Part shown: positions 32,898 to 40,975 of the stretch, one piece after another
Numbering within the stretch: the stretch's first letter is position 1
Layout: each line of letters starts with the position of its first letter
Notes under the pieces: model-generated
Databases searched by the model: none
Told to the model about the DNA's origin: nothing
Seen by the model: the letters and a program-made list of their open reading frames with translations, nothing else
Source: Collinsella sp.
GTDB lineage: Bacteria > Actinomycetota > Coriobacteriia > Coriobacteriales > Coriobacteriaceae
Assembly: GCA_031294825.1 (NCBI GenBank)
Contig: JAUMPM010000028.1
Location: forward strand, 1 to 45,527
Length of the DNA: 45,527 nucleotides
Reading direction: 5' to 3'
Program-made: the position numbers and the translations under genes

Positions 32898-32943
32898 ACT
32901 CTGATGATTATTTATTATCACAGTATTATACGGCGGTGAACAG

Positions 32944-33705
32944 ATGGAAACGGTTAGCGGCAATCTTGCCTCGGCGCTCAGGATCGAGCCGGGCATTACC
33001 GCGATTATCGGCAGCGGCGGCAAGTCGACCTTGCTCAAGACGCTGGGTCTTGAGCTCATGCGCGCTGGCGGCCACGTGCTCCTCTGCACCACCACGCATA
33101 TGCTTCCCGTCGCCGGCGTCCCGTGGGACGGGTCGAATCGTCGCCTGGACGCCGCGCCTTGGAAGCCGGGCGCCTCGCATGTCCCCGGTTGCACCTGCGA
33201 GGCCTGCGCGGGCCTTGCGCGCGGAAGCATCTGCCAGGCAGGCGTCTTGGACCCGGAGACAGGCAGGCTCTCCGCTCCCGCCGAGCCGCTCGGCGAGCTG
33301 GCACAGCGCTTTAACTACGTCTTGGCCGAGGCGGACGGCAGCAAGCGGCTCCCGCTCAAGGCCCACGCCGCCTGGGAGCCGGTCGTTCCCGCCGGCACAA
33401 CCAGCATCGTCTGGATCGTCGGCGCCTCGGGGCTGGGCAAGCCCGTCGCCGAGGTTGTCCACCGCCCCGAGCTCTTTTGCGAGCGTTGCGGCTGCGAGCT
33501 CACCGACATCGCCACGCCCGAGCGCGTCGCCCAGGTGCTCAATGCCGAGATGCAGGCGCTGGAACTCAGCACCGCACGCATCATGCTCAACCAAGTCGAC
33601 ACGCTCAGCGACCCCACGATGGCCGACCGCTTCGAGGCAGCCCTCGGCCGCCCCGTCGTCGCCAGCAACCTCCAGGGGCAGCTAATTTGGCGTCGTCCCC
33701 GTTAG
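32944..33705 (+). CDS. yqeC: Selenium cofactor biosynthesis protein YqeC
   Basis: A 253-aa P-loop protein. The nucleotide-binding loop is GSGGKSTLLK (residues ~22-31), followed by LLCTTTHM (~48), VLAEADGSKRLPLKAH (~130-145) and ASGLGKP (~165). This is the YqeC family, linked by genomic context to selenium-dependent molybdenum hydroxylases. GTCTCEACAG-like Cys pairs at ~82-87 and CERCGC (~183) suggest an added metal site. It is convergent with the hydantoinase gene; their stop codons overlap (33702-33705) inside a small GTCCCCG/CGGGGGAC hairpin. Confidence 0.85.
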   Translation: METVSGNLASALRIEPGITAIIGSGGKSTLLKTLGLELMRAGGHVLLCTTTHMLPVAGVPWDGSNRRLDAAPWKPGASHVPGCTCEACAGLARGSICQAGVLDPETGRLSAPAEPLGELAQRFNYVLAEADGSKRLPLKAHAAWEPVVPAGTTSIVWIVGASGLGKPVAEVVHRPELFCERCGCELTDIATPERVAQVLNAEMQALELSTARIMLNQVDTLSDPTMADRFEAALGRPVVASNLQGQLIWRRPR

Positions 33706-35069
33706 CGGGGGACGTAGCGGCCGGGCTGGGCTCCAGTGGGCTCGCCGTCGCGCGCTGCCAGCACGCCGTTGACGTAAACAGCCTTGGCGCGGCTATGTGC
33801 CTCAAAACCCTCGAGCGGCGTGTAGTCCACAGCCTGATGCTGCGTCGCCGCGCTAATGGTCCAGCGCGCCTTGGGATCCCACACGCACACGTCGGCATCG
33901 GCGCCCTCGGCAAGACAGCCCTTGCGCGGATACATGCCAAAGACGCGCGCCGGGTTCTCGCTCATCAAGCGGCACAGATCCTCGGGTCCCAGCTGGCCCT
34001 CAAAGCTCGTGGCAATCGCGACGGGACGATGCTCCACGCCGGGCCCGCCGTTGGGAATCGCGCGGAAATCATCGCGTCCGCGGTCCTTTTGCCCGTGCAG
34101 GTTAAAGCTGCAATGATCGGTCGCAATAGTATCGATCTCGCCGGCCACAAGCGCCTCGCGCAGCGCGGCACGGTCGCCGGCATGGCGCAGTGGCGGGCTC
34201 ATCACATACTTGGCACCCGCAAAGCCGTCCTCGCCCTGCTCCAAGTAGCAAGTATCGTCGAGCATCAGATACTGAGGGCAGGTCTCGACATAGATGTTCT
34301 TCTGCCCGCGCGCTTTGGCAGCGCGAATGGCCTCGAGCCCCAGCTTGGTCGAAAGGTGCACCACATTGACTGGAGCGTCCCCGGCTAAGTGCGCCAGATA
34401 CAGCAGACGACTCACGGCCTCACCCTCGCACACGTCCGGACGGCTGAGCGCATGCCCCTCGGGCCCATGAATCCCCTGCTCGTACACGCGCTTCTGCAGT
34501 TCATTCACCAGCGTACCGTTCTCGCAATGCACGCAGAGCATGCCGCCCACGCGCTTGAGTTCCTCCAGCACCTCGAGCGTCTCGGCGTCGTCCAGGCGCA
34601 GGTGGTCATAGGCAAAGTAGGTCTTAAACGACGACACGCCCGCCTCGCGCATGGCCGAAAGATCGGCGCGGTTGCGTTCATTCCACTCGGCGAGTGCCAT
34701 ATGAAACGCGTAGTTGGCCGTGCAGGTTCCGTCGGCGCGGCGATGCCACTCGGCCAAGGCATCGGGCATGGTCACGCCGCGATCGGCCGTCGCGTAGTCC
34801 ACGATGGTCGTCGTACCGCCGCAGGCAGCCGCACGCGTACCGGTCTCAAAGCTATCGGCCGTCCAATCCATGCCAGTCCAGCACTGCATGTGCGTGTGGC
34901 CGTCGATAAAGCCGGGGAACACCCAACAGTCGGTGGCGTCCTGGACGGTATCGCCCTCGCCCGGCTCGATTGCCGCGGCGATCCGCACAATCTTATCGCC
35001 CTCCATGGCAAGATCGGCGCGGCGAAGCCCCTGGGGCGTCACGAGCGCGCCGTTTTTGATGATGATCAT
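33702..35069 (-). CDS. hydA: Hydantoinase / dihydropyrimidinase family amidohydrolase
   Basis: Hydrolyses cyclic amide rings (dihydropyrimidine, hydantoin or allantoin-type). 455 aa with the amidohydrolase metal set: GHTHMQ (residues ~59-64), the carboxylated-Lys region SSFKTYFAY (~148), VHCENG (~181), NVVHLST (~238) and ATDHCSFN (~313). The overall length and order fit dihydropyrimidinase/D-hydantoinase (E. coli YgeZ type) rather than allantoinase. It follows mocA by 9 bases, in the same operon. In this island it is expected to open a ring formed after purine reduction; the exact substrate is inferred. Confidence 0.88.
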   Translation of the reverse strand: MIIIKNGALVTPQGLRRADLAMEGDKIVRIAAAIEPGEGDTVQDATDCWVFPGFIDGHTHMQCWTGMDWTADSFETGTRAAACGGTTTIVDYATADRGVTMPDALAEWHRRADGTCTANYAFHMALAEWNERNRADLSAMREAGVSSFKTYFAYDHLRLDDAETLEVLEELKRVGGMLCVHCENGTLVNELQKRVYEQGIHGPEGHALSRPDVCEGEAVSRLLYLAHLAGDAPVNVVHLSTKLGLEAIRAAKARGQKNIYVETCPQYLMLDDTCYLEQGEDGFAGAKYVMSPPLRHAGDRAALREALVAGEIDTIATDHCSFNLHGQKDRGRDDFRAIPNGGPGVEHRPVAIATSFEGQLGPEDLCRLMSENPARVFGMYPRKGCLAEGADADVCVWDPKARWTISAATQHQAVDYTPLEGFEAHSRAKAVYVNGVLAARDGEPTGAQPGRYVPR

Positions 35070-35078
35070 AATTGCTCC

Positions 35079-35693
35079 TTATTGATTGATGCAGTTGGCC
35101 ACGCGATCAAAATACGAGCAGGCGGCGATATGCTCCGTTATGCGTTGCTGTCCCTTGGCGGTATCGACGTCCCACAGCTCGTAGGCACGCGCCTCGACCA
35201 GCACCACGTCGGTACGGTCCTTGAGGATCGAACCGCCGCCGTCCTTGCCCTCAAGACACATAAGTGCATCGAACAGTTCCGCCGGAAAGAGCACCGGGCT
35301 CGAAGGCTCACCGTTGCACGCAAGACGCACCGGATGTTTGCGGCCACACTCGTCAAACGCACGAACCATAGCCTCAAAAGAACCCGAACTCACGAGCGGC
35401 TGGTCGCCCGGCAAAAAGAGGCAACCTTTCCAGTTGCGTTCGACTCCCCACGAAAGGCCCGCACGGACGCTTTCGCTGCGCAGCTCGCCATCGTGCAGCA
35501 CGCACGGGCAATGCTTGTCCTCGCAAATCTGGGCGACCTCGGGCCAACGCGTCGAAACCACGACGTCAAAGCCCCGGGGAACCGAATCGATGGTCCGGGC
35601 AATCAGCGGCTCGCCATAGATATCGGCAAGCATCTTGTTAGAGCCAAACCGCTTGCCCTCGCCCGAAGCCATAATGACGCATCCAAGTTTCAT
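35079..35693 (-). CDS. mocA: MocA-like nucleotidyltransferase (molybdenum cofactor)
   Basis: Transfers CMP to molybdopterin to make the cytosine dinucleotide cofactor used by some xanthine-dehydrogenase-like enzymes. 204 aa; the signature is VIMASGEGKRFGSNKMLADI (residues ~6-25), with the conserved FLPGDQPLVSSG (~93) and SPVLFPAELF (~133). The start at 35693 has GGGGAGG 7 bases upstream; the frame continues upstream but without a ribosome-binding site. It forms an operon with hydA. It is separated from ygeW by a terminator-like hairpin. Confidence 0.88.
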   Translation of the reverse strand: MKLGCVIMASGEGKRFGSNKMLADIYGEPLIARTIDSVPRGFDVVVSTRWPEVAQICEDKHCPCVLHDGELRSESVRAGLSWGVERNWKGCLFLPGDQPLVSSGSFEAMVRAFDECGRKHPVRLACNGEPSSPVLFPAELFDALMCLEGKDGGGSILKDRTDVVLVEARAYELWDVDTAKGQQRITEHIAACSYFDRVANCINQ

Positions 35694-35780
35694 GGTGATA
35701 CCTCCCCTGAAACCATCGTACCCATAACTCGCGCCGCGGGCATCTACATCGAAAGCGCTTATCCCGCACGCCCGCGATGC

Positions 35781-35820
35781 AAAAAGGGGCACCCCGCCGG
35801 TTGGCAGAGCGCCCCCTTTA
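35781..35820 (-). terminator. Probable terminator after ygeW
   Basis: On the minus strand AAAGGGGGCGC (from 35820) pairs imperfectly with GTGCCCC (bulge of one G, one G-T pair) and is followed by TTTTT (35785-35781). It lies just beyond the ygeW stop. Confidence 0.6.
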
Positions 35821-35842
35821 CATGGCTTACCTCAACCCGGCT

Positions 35843-37045
35843 TTAGGCCTGGAGCCAACGGGCGGTGTTGCGCTCGTCGAGGGCCTTGAGGGTAGCGGCG
35901 GGATCGGCAACCTTCTGCAGGAACATCATGGCTGCGATGGCGTACGGCTTGTAGCTGGCCTCCTTGTACATGCCCACGCGGTGCATGTCGAAGACGTCGG
36001 CGTTAACCTCGCCGTGCTCGCAGGAGACACCGGAGATGTCGGCGGGCAGCGGGTGCATAAAGATGGTGTCCTGGCCGTTGGCAGTCTTCTTCATGAGCTC
36101 GGTCGTGGAGCACCAGTCCTGATGGGTGGCGTTCTGGGCGAGCAGCTCCTTCTCGAGCGCGGCGATGCCGGCGTCGTCGCCCTCGGCGTACAGGTTGGTG
36201 CGCTTCTCCATGGCGGCAAACGGAGCCCAGCTCTTGGGGATCACGATGTCGGCGCCCTCGAAGGCCTCGGCCATAGTGTTGACCTGCTTAAAGGTGGTGC
36301 CGGACTCGGCGGCATAACCCTTGGCGCGCTCGACGACCTCAGGCATGAGGTCGTAGCCCTCGGGGTGGGCCAGGGTGACGTCCATGCCAAAGCGGGGCAG
36401 CAGGCTGATCAGCGACTGCGGGCAGGACAGCGGCTTGCCGTAAGAGGGCGAATAAGCCCAGGTGACGGCAACCTTCTTGCCCTTGAGGTTCTCGAGGCCG
36501 CCAAACTCGTTGATGAGGTAGAGCATGTCGGCAGAGGACTGCGTGGGGTGATCGGAGTCGGACTGCAGGGAGATGAGCGTGGGACGGTGATCCAGAACGC
36601 CGTCCTCGTAAGCCTGCTGGACAGACTCGGAGACCTCGGCCATGTAGGCGTCGCCCTTGCCGATGTACATGTCATCGCGGATGCCGATGACGTCGGCCAT
36701 GAAGGAGATCATGGTAGCGGTCTCGCGGACGGTCTCGCCGTGAGCGATCTGGGACTTCTTCTCGTCCAGGTCCTGCAGCTCAAGGCCGAGCAGGTTGGCG
36801 GCCTTAGAGAAGGAGAAGCGCGTACGGGTGGAGTTGTCACGGAACAGGGAGACGGCCAGGCCCGAGTCGAAGATCTTGGACGAAACGTTGTTCTCGCGCA
36901 GCTCGCGCAGGGCGTCGGCGACGATGTAGAGCGCCTTGAGCTCATCGGTGGTCTTGTCCCAGGTGTGCAGGAAGTCGCTGCCGTACATACCCTTAAAATC
37001 GAGGCCGTTCAGCTGCTCGACGAGCTCGGTAAACTTGACGTCCAT
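35843..37045 (-). CDS. ygeW: Knotted carbamoyltransferase YgeW
   Basis: Member of the aspartate/ornithine carbamoyltransferase superfamily with a deep trefoil knot; substrate not established. 400 aa. The carbamoyl phosphate motif is DNSTRTRFSF (residues ~69-78), with AHGETVRETATMIS (~102) and the second-domain MHPLPADISG (~335). The start at 37045 (MDVKFTEL) has AGAAAGGA 7 bases upstream; a longer upstream frame is spurious. Neighbours ygeY and ygeX make it the middle gene of the classic ygeWXY set; it would work on a ureido product of the pathway, yielding carbamoyl phosphate. Confidence 0.93.
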   Translation of the reverse strand: MDVKFTELVEQLNGLDFKGMYGSDFLHTWDKTTDELKALYIVADALRELRENNVSSKIFDSGLAVSLFRDNSTRTRFSFSKAANLLGLELQDLDEKKSQIAHGETVRETATMISFMADVIGIRDDMYIGKGDAYMAEVSESVQQAYEDGVLDHRPTLISLQSDSDHPTQSSADMLYLINEFGGLENLKGKKVAVTWAYSPSYGKPLSCPQSLISLLPRFGMDVTLAHPEGYDLMPEVVERAKGYAAESGTTFKQVNTMAEAFEGADIVIPKSWAPFAAMEKRTNLYAEGDDAGIAALEKELLAQNATHQDWCSTTELMKKTANGQDTIFMHPLPADISGVSCEHGEVNADVFDMHRVGMYKEASYKPYAIAAMMFLQKVADPAATLKALDERNTARWLQA

Positions 37046-37199
37046 GTAAATGTCCTTTCTAAAGGTGAAACGATCGCAATGAGTAGACGTGCTCCGGCAT
37101 GCGCGTGTGGCTAGAACATGCAGAGCACTATGACGAGGACCCGCCACCGTTGAGGAAGCATGGGAGATAACGACCGCGGGCCCCGAGTCAACAGGGGAT

Positions 37200-37224
37200 G
37201 CCGGGGACACGAGCGGCCCCCGGC
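37200..37224 (-). other. Hairpin between ygeY and ygeW
   Basis: GCCGGGG (37200-37206) and CCCCGGC (37218-37224), 11-base loop, within the 201-base gap that follows ygeY. No T-run. Probably a processing or partial-termination signal setting the ratio of ygeY to ygeW. Confidence 0.4.
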
Positions 37225-37246
37225 TCAACAAAATCGAGGAATGGGA

Positions 37247-38632
37247 CTAATCGATCTTGTTGTTGGTCAGACCGGCGCGGAACACGGTGGCGTCGCCATC
37301 GGCCTGGCTCGGATCGTAGAGGTTCAGGGCAGCCACGTACATGGCGGCAGCGGTGACCAGGTCGTCCTTGTAGGTGACCTCGTTGGGAGCGTGAGCCTGA
37401 GACTCGGCACCCGGGCCAAAGCCCACACAGGGGATGCCATAGCGGCCCTGGATGGAAACACAGTTCGTGGAGAAGGTCCACTTGTCGCACAGTGGACGAC
37501 CAGTGCGCTTGTCCATGCTGGGCTCGCAGCCGATGCGCTCGTCACCGAACATGGCCTTGTGGGCGTCGACGAGGGCCTTGACGTGCGGAGCGGTCTCCTT
37601 GTTGATCCACGTGGGGAAGTAAGCCTCGGTCTCGTAGACCTCGCCGGTCCAGGACGGACGGTCGTACATGTACATGGAGACCTTCACGTCGTCGCCGTAC
37701 TTCTTGGCGGCCGGCAGGTTGCGGATCTCGTCCAGGCAGGACTCCCAGGTCTCACCGGCGGTCATGCGACGGTCGATGGAGATGGCGCAGGAATCAGCCA
37801 CGGCGCAACGGCTGGGGCTGGTGTAGAAGATCTGGCTGACGGTGCAGGTGCCGCGGCCCAGGAAGCGGGCGTCCTCGAAGTGCTCGGGGTTGTACTTGGG
37901 GTCGAGCATCTTGACGAGACCCTTGATGTCGGTCGACTCGTCGCAGCCGTTGTTGTTGAGGGCGCGGACGTCGGCGATGATGTCGGCCATCTTGTAAATG
38001 GCGTTATCGCCGCGGTCGGGAGCGGAGCCGTGGCAGGAGGTGCCGTGAACGTCGACGCGAATCTCCATGCGGCCGCGGTGACCGCGGTAGATGCCGCCGT
38101 CGGTGGGCTCGGTGGAAATGACGAACTCGGGCTTAATGCCGTCCTTGTTGTAGATGTACTGCCAGCACATGCCGTCGCAGTCCTCTTCCTGGACGGTGCC
38201 GACGACCATGATCTTATAGCCCTCAGGGATGAGACCCATGTCCTTCATCATCTTGGCAGCGTAGGTAGCGGAAGCCATGCCGCCCTCCTGGTCAGAGCCG
38301 CCGCGGCCGTAGATGATCTCGTCGGTCTCGTAGCCCTCATAGGGATCGGCATCCCAGTTCTCGATGTTGCCGATGCCGACGGTGTCGATGTGGGAGTCGA
38401 TGGCGATGATCTTGTCGCCCTCGCCCATAAAGCCCATGACGTTGCCCAGGCCGTCGACCTTGACCTCGTCATAGCCAAGGCTCTCCATCTCGGCCTTGAT
38501 GCAGGCAACAACCTCACCCTCCTCGCAGGACTCAGAGGGGTGGGAGATCATGGCGCGCAGGAAGCGAGTCATATCAGCACGATGAGACTCAGCAGCAGCC
38601 TTGATAGCGTCGAAATCGAGTTCTTTAGCCAT
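37247..38632 (-). CDS. ygeY: YgeY family M20 metallohydrolase (selenium metabolism-linked)
   Basis: A 461-aa M20/ArgE/DapE-type hydrolase that removes an acyl or carbamoyl-type group from an amino-acid derivative. The metal-ligand pattern is SHIDTVG (His, residues ~80), GRGGSDQEGGMAS (Asp/Glu, ~108-120), QEEDCDG (Glu-Glu, ~148) and STEPTDGGIYRGHRGR (~175). The final GPGAESQAHAPNEV carries the last His (~417). This matches the YgeY group described in selenium-linked clusters. It lies between ygeX and ygeW in one transcription unit. Hairpins flank it on both sides. Confidence 0.92.
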   Translation of the reverse strand: MAKELDFDAIKAAAESHRADMTRFLRAMISHPSESCEEGEVVACIKAEMESLGYDEVKVDGLGNVMGFMGEGDKIIAIDSHIDTVGIGNIENWDADPYEGYETDEIIYGRGGSDQEGGMASATYAAKMMKDMGLIPEGYKIMVVGTVQEEDCDGMCWQYIYNKDGIKPEFVISTEPTDGGIYRGHRGRMEIRVDVHGTSCHGSAPDRGDNAIYKMADIIADVRALNNNGCDESTDIKGLVKMLDPKYNPEHFEDARFLGRGTCTVSQIFYTSPSRCAVADSCAISIDRRMTAGETWESCLDEIRNLPAAKKYGDDVKVSMYMYDRPSWTGEVYETEAYFPTWINKETAPHVKALVDAHKAMFGDERIGCEPSMDKRTGRPLCDKWTFSTNCVSIQGRYGIPCVGFGPGAESQAHAPNEVTYKDDLVTAAAMYVAALNLYDPSQADGDATVFRAGLTNNKID

Positions 38633-38672
38633 TGTTCATAACCTTTCAAACGAAGAAATCTACCTGTGAGGT

Positions 38673-38699
38673 GGCGGAGCGATACCTATTTACTCCGCC
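38673..38699 (-). other. Hairpin between ygeX and ygeY
   Basis: GGCGGAG (38673-38679) and CTCCGCC (38693-38699), 13-base loop, in the 74-base gap between ygeX and ygeY. No T-run; likely a processing hairpin within the operon. Confidence 0.4.
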
Positions 38700-38706
38700 C
38701 TAACGA

Positions 38707-39921
38707 TTAGCAAGTGGGATATTCGCCTTCCCAAACAATACGGCGATACTGGTCGGGATCCGTATCGCCCTCGGTGGAGAAGCAGAGCACAGAGCTCGTC
38801 TTGTCCAGGCCGATGAGTTCCTTGAGCTCGGCGTACTCGGGATCGAGCATGAGGGTCTCGACCAGGCCGGTGGTCACAGCACCGGACTCGCCGGAGATGA
38901 CGCGCGGGTCGCCCTTCTCGGGAGCGCCCAGGGTGCGCATGCCGCGAGCGGTGACCCAGTCGGGGCAGGACACGAAGGCGGTGGTGTGGTTGCGCAGGAT
39001 ATCCCAGCCCAGAATGTTGGGCTCGCCGCAGCACAGACCGGCCATGATGGAGGGCATGTCACCGTCCACGATGCGCGGATCGCCGTCGCCGGCGGCAGCG
39101 CCCTTGTACAGACAGGCGGCAGGCGCGCACTCGACCACGACGAAGGTGGGCGGGTTATCGGGATACAGGTTGGTGAAGTAGCCCACCACGGCGCCAGCCA
39201 GCGAGCCCACGCCAGCCTGGACAAACACGTGCGTCGGGCGGTTGATGGCCATCTCACGCAGCTGCTCGGCAGCCTCGGAGGCCATGGTGCCGTAACCCTC
39301 CATGATCCAGGACGGGATCTTCTCGTAGCCCTCCCAGGCGGTGTCCTGAACGATGACGCCGCGCTCGCAGGCGTCGGCCTCGGCGGCGGCCATGCGCACG
39401 CACTCGTCGTAGTTGACCTCTTCGATGGTCACCGTGGCGCCCTCGGCGGCGATGTTATCGAAGCGGGGCTTGGTGGAACCCTTGGGCATGTGCACGACGG
39501 CCTTCTGGCCCAGCTTGTTGGCAGCCCATGCCACGCCGCGGCCATGGTTGCCGTCGGTGGCGGTAAAGAAGGTAGCCTGGCCAAAGTCCTTGGCAAGCTG
39601 ATCGGAGGTCAGGTAATCGAAGGTGCAGTCGGCAACGTCCTTGCCGGTCTCGTCGGCAATGTAGTTGGCCATGGCAAACGATCCGCCCAGAACCTTAAAG
39701 GCGTTGAGGCCAAAGCGATAGCTCTCGTCCTTAACGCACAGGTTGGACAGACCCAAGCGCGCAGCCTGACCGTCCAGGCGGGCAAGCGGGGTGACGGTAT
39801 ATTGAGGGAACGACTGGTGGAAGGCGCGGGCCTTCTTCACGTGGTCGAGGCTCATGATTCCCAAGTGCTTGTCATCGCTCTTGGGCATCGTGTTGCCCGC
39901 CCACTGGATCTTATCGGCCAT
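38707..39921 (-). CDS. ygeX: 2,3-Diaminopropionate ammonia-lyase
   Basis: PLP enzyme that splits 2,3-diaminopropionate to pyruvate and two ammonia. 404 aa; the PLP lysine is in GLNAFKVLGG (residues ~69-78), with the phosphate-binding glycines of AGVGSLAGAVVG (~226). Fold type II, threonine-dehydratase superfamily. KDESYRFGLNAFK and TDGNHGRGVAWAA (~122) are the DpaL/YgeX signatures. First gene of the minus-strand ygeXYW operon, divergent from the PAS-type regulator at 40199. It turns the last C3 product of the ring breakdown into pyruvate and ammonia. Confidence 0.93.
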   Translation of the reverse strand: MADKIQWAGNTMPKSDDKHLGIMSLDHVKKARAFHQSFPQYTVTPLARLDGQAARLGLSNLCVKDESYRFGLNAFKVLGGSFAMANYIADETGKDVADCTFDYLTSDQLAKDFGQATFFTATDGNHGRGVAWAANKLGQKAVVHMPKGSTKPRFDNIAAEGATVTIEEVNYDECVRMAAAEADACERGVIVQDTAWEGYEKIPSWIMEGYGTMASEAAEQLREMAINRPTHVFVQAGVGSLAGAVVGYFTNLYPDNPPTFVVVECAPAACLYKGAAAGDGDPRIVDGDMPSIMAGLCCGEPNILGWDILRNHTTAFVSCPDWVTARGMRTLGAPEKGDPRVISGESGAVTTGLVETLMLDPEYAELKELIGLDKTSSVLCFSTEGDTDPDQYRRIVWEGEYPTC

Positions 39922-40011
39922 ACGGTGAACTCCTTAAGTCCTCTCTTGCCGGCCCCCGCATACGCGTTTCAGCCCGATCCCATTCACACGACTGAACTTT
40001 TATGTGGATGC

Positions 40012-40030
40012 CAAACAAAAAGTTTGTTAG
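40012..40030. promoter_or_regulatory. Operator-like dyad in ygeX/regulator intergenic region
   Basis: AACAAA (40014-40019), spacer AAG, TTTGTT (40023-40028), with an outer C/G pair at 40012 and 40030. It lies in an A/T-rich part of the 277-base divergent region. A similar AAC...GTT dyad occurs about 45 bp further on (CTAACGAATTGTTTG). Candidate binding sites for the regulator at 40199. Confidence 0.4.
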
Positions 40031-40198
40031 TAATGTTCTATCACACTTTTTGATTGGTATATCTAACGAATTGTTTGTTGCCGTAATCGGTACTTTTTCG
40101 CCGCCGAACGGTCATGAATTGCCTTGTTGATGGATTTGTTTGCGGTCATGTGTGGTTTATGGCACAGTGAGCCCAAACTAATTTTTAGGAAGGTACCC

Positions 40199-40852
40199 AT
40201 GACCCCCGCACAGATTGAGTTTTACAAGCGCCTCGCACACGGTCTGGCGCTCCAATTTGGCCCCAACTGCGAAGTCGTCGTCCACGATCTGGAGACCGAG
40301 GACGTGGACCATTCCATCGTAGTGATCGAAAACGGCCACGTCAGCGGGCGCAAACTGGGTGACGGCCCCAGCCATATCGTGTTTGAGTCCATGCACGAGG
40401 GCGCCACCGATGTACACGACCGCGAGCCGTACCTCACTAAAACCACCGACGGTAAGCTGCTCAAATCGTCGACGATCTTTATCCGCAACGATGAGGGCAA
40501 ACCCGTCGGCATTTTGGGCATCAACTTTGACATTACGCTCATGAAGGCTTTTGAGCGCTCGCTCGACGCTTTTACCGGCACCGGCGGCACGGGCTATACC
40601 GAGCCCGAGCCCATTACCAAGAACATCGGCGACCTGCTCGAGGACCTGCTGCACGAGTGCGAGCAGTTTGTGGGCAAGCCCGCGGCACTCATGACCAAAG
40701 ACGAGCGCATTCGTGCCATTGGCTACCTCGACCGTCGCGGCGCCTTCCTCATTTCCAAGTCGAGCGAGCGCGCCTGCGAGTTCTTTGGCATCTCCAAGTA
40801 CAGCTTCTATAGCTACCTCAATGAGGCCAAGGCTGCTGCCGGCGACAAGTAG
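40199..40852 (+). CDS. YheO-like PAS/helix-turn-helix transcriptional regulator
   Basis: 217 aa. The N-terminal ~120 residues form a YheO-like PAS domain (LALQFGPNCEVVVHDL, residues ~16-31; LKSSTIFIRNDEGKPVGILGINFD, ~88-111). The C-terminal part has a helix-turn-helix (RIRAIGYLDRRGAFLISKSSE, then FFGISKYSFYSYLNEA). Relatives include DauR, the D-arginine utilisation regulator. The ATG at 40199 has AGGAAGG 7 bases upstream. Divergent from ygeX, it is the probable regulator of the ygeXYW operon; the PAS domain may sense a purine or amino-acid intermediate. Confidence 0.85.
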   Translation: MTPAQIEFYKRLAHGLALQFGPNCEVVVHDLETEDVDHSIVVIENGHVSGRKLGDGPSHIVFESMHEGATDVHDREPYLTKTTDGKLLKSSTIFIRNDEGKPVGILGINFDITLMKAFERSLDAFTGTGGTGYTEPEPITKNIGDLLEDLLHECEQFVGKPAALMTKDERIRAIGYLDRRGAFLISKSSERACEFFGISKYSFYSYLNEAKAAAGDK

Positions 40853-40935
40853 GCACTCGCCTGGATTGCCCCTCCCCTTTTGGGCGCGAGTTCTGGAAAG
40901 CGCGAATCCAAGACCGAGCCGCTTGGGAAGTTCCA

Positions 40936-40941
40936 TATAAT
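40936..40941 (+). promoter_or_regulatory. Possible -10 element of the Pro-rich membrane protein gene
   Basis: TATAAT, exact consensus, 35 bases before the ATG at 40976. No good -35 was found at the usual spacing, so it may need an activator. Confidence 0.4.
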
Positions 40942-40975
40942 CGATGTCATTAGTATTTCGAAAGGATGGAACAGA

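Noticed and set aside
30682..32904. 740-codon plus-strand open frame over xdhC and yqeB
   Set aside because: xdhC and yqeB on the minus strand have recognisable domains, ribosome-binding sites and operon spacing; the plus frame has none.
33689..33716. Bidirectional terminator between yqeC and hydA
   Set aside because: The GTCCCCG/CGGGGGAC hairpin overlaps both stop codons but has no T-run; kept only as a remark in the gene entries.
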